The notes under the pieces are model-generated. The model was given only the letters and a program-made list of their open reading frames with translations, was not told the DNA's origin and did no database searches. From the NCBI GenBank assembly GCA_029876055.1, contig CM056876.1:5208001-5272000 (forward strand): DNA of 64,000 bases. Direction: 5' to 3'. A program made the position numbers and the translations under genes. Each line of letters opens with the position of its first letter. Positions within the stretch are counted from its first letter, which is position 1. The stretch comes from Madurella fahalii. Its lineage: Eukaryota; Ascomycota; Sordariomycetes; Sordariales. Shown here in pieces: positions 56,984-64,000 of this stretch.

Positions 56984-59131
56984 TCACCCGAGCATGGAAT
57001 GCGACCTGATCCCTCTAGGTCCCAACTCACTGCACCGCTAGTTAGTACGTGCGCCCGGAAGCAGTTAGAAGACGGGAGAAAAGCTCACTTATAATCCACC
57101 CGGCTCAGGCTCATCAGCCGCTGGCTCTCCAACCCCTGCGCATCAAGGTTATGTATGCAAAACGCCAGCCTCGCCGCGACCTGCGCACCCAAAAACATGG
57201 CCTCCTCGAACCCATGCTTCGTCCACTCGGTCAGATACGCCGGCAGCGGCGCCAGCCGGATATTTGTCGGCGTCTGGCTATGGAAGTGATGGCTCGTCCC
57301 GCCGCTGGTAGCAATGTTATCACCCGCATTCGACCCGGCGACGTTAACACCTCCGGGCACCCCCAAGCTCGCCGTTGTCGCCGCCTGCAAGAGTGGGTTG
57401 ACGCCCCCGCCGGTCGGCAACTGGCCCCCGACGGCGCCGGCGAACGAGCTCGTAGGCGTCTGCGAACCTGTGCCCGATGGAGTGCCCATGTTAGACGGCA
57501 GCTCCGACGTGAACATGGTGGCCGAGCTGGGCGACACGAGGTGCCGGGCCTGCAGCGTCTGCATGATGTTGTCTCGCAGGCCGCGGATCCGCGCGCCGTT
57601 GCCGACGAACACAATGTTCTCCCAGCAGCCGGGTCGCATGTACATGTCCTCAATCTCCTGGACCGCGCGGTAGATGGCCGTGACGATGCGGTCGATCTCC
57701 TTGCGGTCCGCGAACCGGAAGCGCTCGAGGCCGACCTCGATGTCGCGGCGCACGCGGCGGGCTACCCGTTCCGTCGCGGGGGAGGCGTCTGCCGGTTGAG
57801 CCGCCTCGGATGTCGGCGCGTCGGCGGGCTGTGGTTGCTGTTCAGAGGGCGGCTCCGTCTCGGGTGCGTCTCCCCCCGCTGTGGCGGCAGCGTCTTCTGC
57901 CGGAGGTGCTGTTGTCGACCCAGCATCGGCCATGGCGACGTCCTTCCTGCTGTCTTCTTTGGGCGGGGGCGCGAGCGGGACGTCTTCTGTCACCAGCTCC
58001 TCGTAGTGGAACACGTTCCGGACCCTCTTCGAGTTCGGTAGTCTGATCGGTTTTGCCGCGCCCGCGTCGCCGCCTTCTTTGTCCTTCCCTTTTCGCCCTG
58101 ATTTGGCCTTTTCTGCCTTCTCCTTCTCCTTCTTGGCGAGGAACTCTCTTGTCTGCCCGCTCGCGACAATGTTGGCCACGTCCAGGACGCCATCGTCCTC
58201 AACGTCTTTGTCACCATTGGCCCCAGCGTCTTCGTCGAGTGCCGTATACGTCCGGGGCGGCTCGACGATCTTGGGCCCCTCGCCCGTCGCCGCTGGCGCG
58301 GCCGTCCCAGTCTCGGCCGGCAGCTCCATCAAATCCGGACTCTCGGGCGAATACGGCAGCACCTCGCAGACGGGGCTCTTCTTCAGCTGCTCGGCCATCT
58401 CGTAATCAAAACCCTGCGCCTTGAGCAGCTCCATCAGCCGGCGTGTAAACACCTCACCCCCGCTGATCTCGCGCTTGGTACCGGCGACGGGGCCGACAAC
58501 CTTGTGCGACACGACCCGGCCGTCGTAGATGCATGTCACGTCCACCTTTTCGTAGCCGACGTCGACAACCGTCATGTTGGGCCACTTGAGGCCGTACTGC
58601 GTCGCGATGCCGCTGTGGATCAGGCACAGGGCGGGCGTCTTGGTCTTCTCAAAGATGTAGCGCGCGATGGTCTCGCAGTCGGGGCGCGTCCACTGCGGCG
58701 AGGCCATCAGCATGATGGGCGTGTTGTGGTAGGTCGTCGTCAGCTGGCCGTGGACGTACTCGAGAAAGGCGAGGAAGGCCTCCATGTTCACGATGTGGCC
58801 GGCTGAGAGCGGGTCAGAGAACGGCGCCAATTGACCGGAGGCGGATCGGCTAAGGCTACTCACCCTGGATGGGATACACGGCGCCTTCGGTCGAGTCCGT
58901 GTCCTCGACGTATTCCCACTCGTCGTCCCCCGCGCCGGACCCCTCCTTCTTGCGCTTGTATGTGTGGTGTGGCCGCCAGTTGTCCGAGTCCACATCTTTG
59001 AACATGCGCGTGGGGAAACGGAAGGCGGGCGGTGTCAGCTCGTTGCAGCCGAGCTGGGCCAGCGTGGTTTGGCTTCCGGGGCAGATGATGAGCACCTGTT
59101 CCTCGCGCCATTTGCCTGTTTGGCTCGACAT
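56984..59131 (-). CDS. arp9: Actin-related protein ARP9 (SWI/SNF and RSC subunit)
   Basis: Nuclear actin-like subunit of chromatin-remodelling complexes. Exons 59131-58864, 58802-57089 and 57029-56984 give 675 residues. The N-terminus has EEQVLIICPGSQTTLAQLGC and PAFRFPTRMF. Later actin-fold segments are LMASPQWTRPDCETIARYIF, ALCLIHSGIATQYGL with NMTVVDVGYEKVDVTC, EISGGEVFTRRLMELL, and ENIVFVGNGARIRGLRDN. A large low-complexity acidic/Ala insert (about 260-430) interrupts the fold. The last exon is only 46 bases and yields ELGPRGIRSHSMLG; it is supported by a TACTAACT branch point and frame continuity. An in-frame upstream ATG at 59416 would add 95 residues without family resemblance, so it was not used. 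Confidence 0.88.
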
Positions 59132-59635
59132 TGCGACGGGCGCCTGCGGCAGCGGGCGGTGCTGTCGGTTTTCAATACTATGGTATATTCCGGGGGATGC
59201 TTTTCCTGAGGCGTATCCAAAATCCTCCTTGCTACTTGGGTCGAAGCTTGGACTTGGTTGGGCCTGGGGCTGCGCGGTCCTGCCGTGAGAAGCTGTCGGT
59301 TGCTGCTCGGACGGTCGGTCGTTAGCTTGCCGTTGGCAGGTGCGCGAGGCGCGCCGAGGCGACCCTGCAAACACGAAATTTCGGGGAGCGCTGGACAGTA
59401 TGATTACGTAAGCCATCCTGGCCGGCCCTCTGAACCCCCCTCACTCGAAAGATCAAGAGCGATGCTATACCCTGCCACACTCTACACTCTACGCAGCTCT
59501 AGCCTGCTGTACATGCTATATAGATATCCGCATCCCGGGTATCGCTGTGATCACGCTGACGCCATTTAGTGCAATATGTCTTCCGTGGTGCCCAATATCC
59601 ACTTGCCCCCCCCCCCCCCCCGGGGGATCCCATTG
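59132..59635. other. Intergenic region between ARP9 start and RBR ligase stop
   Basis: 504 bases; ARP9 promoter and RBR ligase 3' UTR. Contains a 16-base C run (59606-59621) directly followed by five G. Confidence 0.5.
59606..59621. repeat. C16 homopolymer followed by G5
   Basis: Sixteen C then five G, 15 bases beyond the stop codon of the RBR ligase, in its 3' flank. Confidence 0.93.
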
Positions 59636-61642
59636 TCATACTAGCACGTTCTCCAGAATCACATCACAGACCTCCGTCAGCGTCGGCCACCTTCCCCTGT
59701 GGAGAGCCATCTCGAACGCCCGCGTCCCCGGCTGCGATGCGACACCCGTCTCGAGGAAGGCCTTCTCTGCCCCGGACAGTTCCCTCCTCTCCATCTCCTT
59801 CCACTTGCGCTCCGCCTCCTCCCTCGCTCTCTGCAGGACCTCATCTGTATTCTCTGCCTCCCACAGGTTGCACTTGCTACACTCGTTGCACTTCTTGGGA
59901 TCACCTTCGGGCCGGAAATGCTCGCAAAAATGCCTGTACCCGACATCCGGCCCACTTCCGGATCCAATGTCCTTCCTGCAGACATAGCACATCTTGTAGC
60001 CGCACGGGCAGGTGAGCTTGTTGCAGCCAGCCGTCTTGACAAACGACGTGTTGCAGCGCGGGCATACGCGCTTGATGGCCATGCTCATGGCCTGCTCGAC
60101 CTGGGTGCGCAGCGCCACGAGCGACGACTCGTTGCACACGTGCACGTCGACCCACGCCTTGTTGCAGCTCAGGCACGATGCGCGCTTGCATCCTGGATTC
60201 TGACAAGCAAACCTCAAGCCGCGCCGCCGCCGCCGATGACGAACGAGAGCCTCACGGAATTCCCTAGTCAGGCGGTCGCCAAGGGTCTGCCGGGAGCTAA
60301 GAAGGAGGGCAACGAACGACGAGAAGAGGACAAGCGGCAGCAGGAAGGGTATGCAGCAGACACACAGAACGATGAAGACGAGATTGTAGATGTTGTGAGC
60401 TCGCAGGCGCATCTGCGTCTCGCTCACGGGTAGGTAGACGTCATCGATTTCGGCGTATGAGCAGAAGGGGCAGCGGATGAGAGGGAGGTTGCTCGACACG
60501 AGGCTGTGTTCGGCGAGCCGCTGCTCTAGCTTGTGCAGGACCTCGGCCCCGTTCTTCTCCTCCAGCATCGCCCGGTGCATGTGGTCCTGGGGGATGGACC
60601 CCTGGCACTCCTCCGAGTCGACGGCGGGGCAGCGGAGGGTGCCTGTCTGCTTGTCGATGCTCCGTTGCCAGCCTTGTCCAAACACGGCCTCGGAGACGGA
60701 GTGCTGCACGCACCTGAAGCAGATCATGTGGCCGTGCGCGTTGCACGACGTAAACTCCTCAAACGCCGACTCAGTGAAGCAGCAGGCACACTCGATTGCG
60801 CTATCGGCTTCCTCGGCCTCTGCATTATTCAGCGCCATGGCCATCTGATGGTCCTTGGCTTCGCGGTCTGCCCGGGATCGCTCGGTTAGCGGAACGATGA
60901 GGGCTGCAAAGAGCTCCCGGTCGAGCTCGGCGTTGCCTGTCGGTTTGAGGGTGGGTACCATCGACCCGTGGCCCATCGGCTTCCAGATCACGAGGGGGTG
61001 GGCCTCGGCCTCGGCCGTCGACACGGGCTTCCGCCGGAGGAAGAGAGACGAGATGGTGAAGCGCCATGACTTGGACGATAGGTCTACTAGCGTCTGGCGG
61101 GCATCAAGATACGAATAATTCGACTCGGCTAGGACGGCGTTGATGGTCGACCGCGACAGCCCTCTGAACTCGTGCCAAGCCAGAGCCTTTACCGCCTGCT
61201 TATACTCGGGACTCCTGAACGCCTCCTTCCTGGGGACCAGGATGCTGCCCGTCTGTCCGGACGTCTGCGAAGCTGCGTCAGATTGACCGTCCTTTCCGGC
61301 CACCCTCCATCGGCCCTTCACCCAAGTGGCTCGGCTCTTCAGCAGCGCGTCAGCGACCAGGGCCAGCCTCGATTCGCCGTCGAAGCTGGCGAGCATCTCG
61401 CGGAACACCTCGATCTGGATGTTGGGGAACACGGCTGCGAGGGCGTTTAGACAGGCATTTAGCTCGCGCAGGTCCGGGGCTTCCGGCTCGATGGGCATCA
61501 GGTGGGCCTCCTCCGAGATGTGTTCGGGTAGGGCCGATTCGGCGGCGGTCGTGGAAGGCAGCGAAGTGGTGCTGGCGGGCGCTACGCCCTTGGTCTTTGC
61601 GGCGCGTTCGCTCGAGGAGCCGAGCAGGCCCGAGAAACCCAT
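59636..61642 (-). CDS. RBR-type E3 ubiquitin ligase, RNF216-like, with hydrophobic segment inside the IBR
   Basis: RING-between-RING ligase that passes ubiquitin via a catalytic cysteine. Single exon, 668 residues. A CUE-like helical region may lie near 60-105. RING1 is at about 284-347 (CACCFTESAFEEFTSCNAHG, then GHMICFRCVQHSVSEAVFG). The IBR begins CPFC at 391, continues at FACQNPGCKRASCLSC (479-493) and is interrupted by a strongly hydrophobic stretch at about 420-449. RING2 is at about 527-555: CPRCNTSFVKTAGCNKLTCP, with Cys540 in the catalytic GCNK position, then CGYKMCYVC. The pattern fits the RNF216/TRIAD3 subtype. The hydrophobic insert suggests membrane attachment, which would be unusual inside an IBR. 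Confidence 0.88.
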   Translation of the reverse strand: MGFSGLLGSSSERAAKTKGVAPASTTSLPSTTAAESALPEHISEEAHLMPIEPEAPDLRELNACLNALAAVFPNIQIEVFREMLASFDGESRLALVADALLKSRATWVKGRWRVAGKDGQSDAASQTSGQTGSILVPRKEAFRSPEYKQAVKALAWHEFRGLSRSTINAVLAESNYSYLDARQTLVDLSSKSWRFTISSLFLRRKPVSTAEAEAHPLVIWKPMGHGSMVPTLKPTGNAELDRELFAALIVPLTERSRADREAKDHQMAMALNNAEAEEADSAIECACCFTESAFEEFTSCNAHGHMICFRCVQHSVSEAVFGQGWQRSIDKQTGTLRCPAVDSEECQGSIPQDHMHRAMLEEKNGAEVLHKLEQRLAEHSLVSSNLPLIRCPFCSYAEIDDVYLPVSETQMRLRAHNIYNLVFIVLCVCCIPFLLPLVLFSSFVALLLSSRQTLGDRLTREFREALVRHRRRRRGLRFACQNPGCKRASCLSCNKAWVDVHVCNESSLVALRTQVEQAMSMAIKRVCPRCNTSFVKTAGCNKLTCPCGYKMCYVCRKDIGSGSGPDVGYRHFCEHFRPEGDPKKCNECSKCNLWEAENTDEVLQRAREEAERKWKEMERRELSGAEKAFLETGVASQPGTRAFEMALHRGRWPTLTEVCDVILENVLV

Positions 61643-63605
61643 TTTGCAGGTTGTCCGGATGCACGATCTACCATGCTGAGAATAGACGTGTTGCGAGCTG
61701 CCGATGGTCTGGACTCATGTTGTTAGGGGTGCACGGTCTCTTGGTTGGGTTAGTAGTAAGAACCGGTACCGTCAATAGGCGACTTTAAGGGGGCTCAGAT
61801 AGTGTCAGCTGAAGTCAGAGGTCAGCGGGTGGTTTCCGGTCCGCAAATGCCATCCCCAAGCTCAGCAGCAAACCTGAATATGAATGGGTCCGTGCGTTCC
61901 TTGCATGTCTGGCGGGGCATGACCCCACCTCACCCCAAGCCGCACGCCCAGGCTACACTAGAAAGTTTCTGCAATGTTCTCCGCCATTTCCAAAGTCCCG
62001 TTTCCAAAGTCCCGTTTCTGTTGCTGCCCATCCGACTGCCATCATCCATGTTTGTCTCCGCAGCCCGTTGATGGATGGACCGCCGGTCTGCACCGTATCT
62101 GGGCAGGTCCAACACGAGGCTGGATCATATCCAAATGCCCGCATGTACACCCCTCGTTTGTGCCAATGACAAAGCGCTCTCTGACACCGGTCTCAGGCGG
62201 TGAGCTGCGGGGCAGTGGCGCCACGCAGCAGCTGTCCTTCAGACATCCACCGCAGCTGAGGTGATATCTTTGGTGTTCTCGTTTCCTCTGTGGACCACAA
62301 GTGTCTTCTACAGTATCCGCCGTGGGGGCTGGTATCCACAACCCAGAGAGACCTTCTCCCAGTGAGCTGGGTCTAACAAACATGCCAGCAGCTCGGAAAA
62401 CCCCGGTGTCGGTGAGAAAGTTCGTCCCAGCGAATGACGGAAGCGACAGGTCACAGGTGAGACATCAACCGCGTTCGGCGCTGGTTGGCCTGCATCGAGA
62501 ATCCAATCTGCGGGATGCGCACCTGTCACTGGCGTAATCTACCCGGGCCCGCTGCCCGCTGCCCGCCTTTTGAAGAAAGACCTTCGCTCCGCCATTTTGA
62601 CGGGACGGCAATTTGTGGCCACCAAGGAAACAGGCGATGATGAGCGGACGAGTCCGTCGCTGCTCGGATCCTGTCGGTAGCCAGGGAGCCGCATGACCGT
62701 CTGGCTACCACAATATACTAGGTAGTTGGTGCACGTCGCACCGAGCCTTGGGCGGGTTCCAGTTATGAAATCTCGAGCACCGCGTAAGCAGTCCACCCCC
62801 TGGTACCTCACCCCCTAACAAGCCTTCTTGAAGCCTTCTCGAAGCACCAGCCCTCCATCAGGAAAGCTTGGATCCGCGATCGGTCACCGACTGTGATGCG
62901 AATTCGCAACGCACATCGACGCTGCTTCACGTGCTGCCAGGTACAAGGCGTCATCAGACACCAACAAACAGGCGGCAGGGGTGCCACCAGACGCCGAGAG
63001 CGGGGCCCATCACCGCTGCTGTCACACCTCCTTTTCCCTCACAGAGCAGGCCCGTCAAGGCTCACCGCCTCCGCCTTTCCGCTCTTCCGGGACCACTGTA
63101 TTCCCTTGCCATGCTGGGCCCAAACAACTCACATGCGGATCTCTGGTGGCTTGCAGATGTGTTCGAGCGATGGTCGCTGCATCAAGCCGCTAATGCAACC
63201 GCTCCCCCTGTTTTTTTCGGAAGGCCTGGCCCTGTGCGAATCCATCCGTCACCCGTATCGTGGTCCGCCCTGGTCTGTCTTGAGCTCTCACCGACTTCTT
63301 GCCCCCAAACTTTCGGTGACTTCTTGCCTTCCGATGCATCCCCAGCGTGCTAGTGCCAGGGGTAGCGGGTCCCCTGCGAACCTTCTTCGCTGACGGTGAA
63401 CGTCCTGGCAGGCTAATGGGGTTTCCCGCCTCTGTCAGCCCGCCGGTCCTGCTTGGCGGGCCTATTATAAGTCCGCCCTTTCTCCCCCCATCTCTGCCAG
63501 TCGTGCCTTTCCCCTCCCCTCCCCCCACGTCTGTCTACTCTCTCTCGATCCGATGGGCTCAGCTGGTCGTCTCTGGGACTTCTGGATGGTTCTCGTCGTC
63601 CCAGC
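61643..63605. promoter_or_regulatory. Divergent intergenic region between RBR ligase and F-box-like gene
   Basis: About 2 kb between divergent starts. No gene supported. A TATTATAAG element at about 63465 lies 140 bases before the F-box-like ATG and could be a TATA box, followed by a CT-rich stretch typical of fungal promoters. Confidence 0.45.
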
Positions 63606-64000
63606 ATGGACTTTCTCCCTGTCGAGCTGGTCCGACTCGTCTTCGAATACTGCGACCTCCCAAGCATAAGAGCTCTCCGCCTCGCATCGGCCAAACTTGC
63701 TGACGTGGGGTATGAGTATCTGGTCCAACCGCACTTCAACGCCGTCGAGTGGAGGGACGACATCAAGCGGCTGCGATCCATCGCCGGCCATGACCGTCTG
63801 AGAGGCAGCATCCGGTCAGTCACGTTCAACTTCTCCAAGGTCGACGAATACAATGCCCGCCACACCACCTTCTTCCAACACTGGCTCCAGGAGCCCGAGG
63901 AGCGCAGCGCGATGCTCCAGGACGCATGGCTCAAGTACTACGAGCTGGAGGAGAGCACCCGCAAGTTCCCACCGTTCCACTCCCGGTCGGCCGTAGTCGA
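63606..64000 (+). CDS. F-box-like domain protein (partial, cut by window end)
   Basis: Open frame from an ATG to the window edge, 131 complete codons with no stop. The first 45 residues read as an F-box: MDFLPVELVRLVFEYCDLPS followed by IRALRLASAKLADVGYEYL. That is the usual LP.E....I......L..LR..S..... pattern that binds SKP1 in SCF ubiquitin ligases. The following part (VEWRDDIKRLRSIAGHDRLR) and the tail (ARHTTFFQHWLQEPEERS) match a type I recall among fungal F-box-like proteins with no named function. The substrate-binding part is outside the window. The start is supported by the CT-rich leader and TATA-like element upstream. Confidence 0.72.
   Translation, partial: MDFLPVELVRLVFEYCDLPSIRALRLASAKLADVGYEYLVQPHFNAVEWRDDIKRLRSIAGHDRLRGSIRSVTFNFSKVDEYNARHTTFFQHWLQEPEERSAMLQDAWLKYYELEESTRKFPPFHSRSAVV

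Noticed and set aside
59132..59416. 95-residue N-terminal extension of ARP9 from the ATG at 59416
   Set aside because: The extension shows no family resemblance and is Ser/Pro/Gln-rich, while MSSQTGKW directly precedes the conserved actin-like start.
1..64000. Secondary-metabolite cluster, defence system, CRISPR or provirus
   Set aside because: No synthases, tailoring enzyme groups, repeat-spacer arrays or viral genes; the genes are mostly unrelated housekeeping functions.

Overview
The window is nuclear DNA of a filamentous ascomycete, most likely a Sordariomycete and probably Sordariales (an inference from how the proteins read, not a database result). Coding sequence is GC-rich. Introns are short (about 43-120 bases) with fungal splice signals (GTAAGT/GTGAGT-type donors, CTAAC/CTGAC branch points), and gene orientation is mixed, with no operons. 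I find 19 protein-coding genes, 18 complete and one cut by the right edge. No rRNA, intact tRNA, CRISPR array or intact transposon was seen.

Layout. 1-9.1 kb: a zinc sorbitol/xylitol-type dehydrogenase, COP9 signalosome subunit 6, a disordered hypothetical protein and a DIP5-like amino-acid permease. 9.2-18.4 kb: UTP21 (SSU processome) divergent from VIP1/Asp1 (inositol pyrophosphate kinase/phosphatase). 18.4-28.9 kb: a gene-poor island with one small gene for a 54-residue triple-CXXC protein. 28.9-34.1 kb: a GH76 glycoside hydrolase and tubulin cofactor D. 34.1-40.8 kb: sparse, with one conserved-looking hypothetical protein. 40.8-64 kb: a dense block with the DcpS scavenger decapping enzyme, a GILT-like protein, an MFS transporter, CEF1/CDC5, BRE2/ASH2, a tail-anchored-like hypothetical, NSE1, a 7-TM protein, a RidA-family protein, ARP9, an RNF216-type RBR ubiquitin ligase and the start of an F-box-like protein.

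Most genes are housekeeping: ribosome biogenesis, splicing, mRNA cap turnover, chromatin (COMPASS, SWI/SNF-RSC, SMC5/6), ubiquitin/NEDD8 control and tubulin folding. They are not obviously a pathway cluster, and I see no dedicated novel system such as a biosynthetic cluster or defence island. Points that stand out: three GC-AG introns in three genes; two single-C deficits that break the BRE2 frame at C runs; a 50-bp convergent coding overlap between DcpS and the GILT-like gene; a 9-bp palindrome-like motif (GTACTGTAC/GTACAGTAC) far above chance in the intergenic DNA; an RBR ligase with a hydrophobic segment inside its IBR; and the tiny triple-CXXC protein. Exon structures were deduced by hand from reading-frame continuity, splice signals and remembered family conservation.
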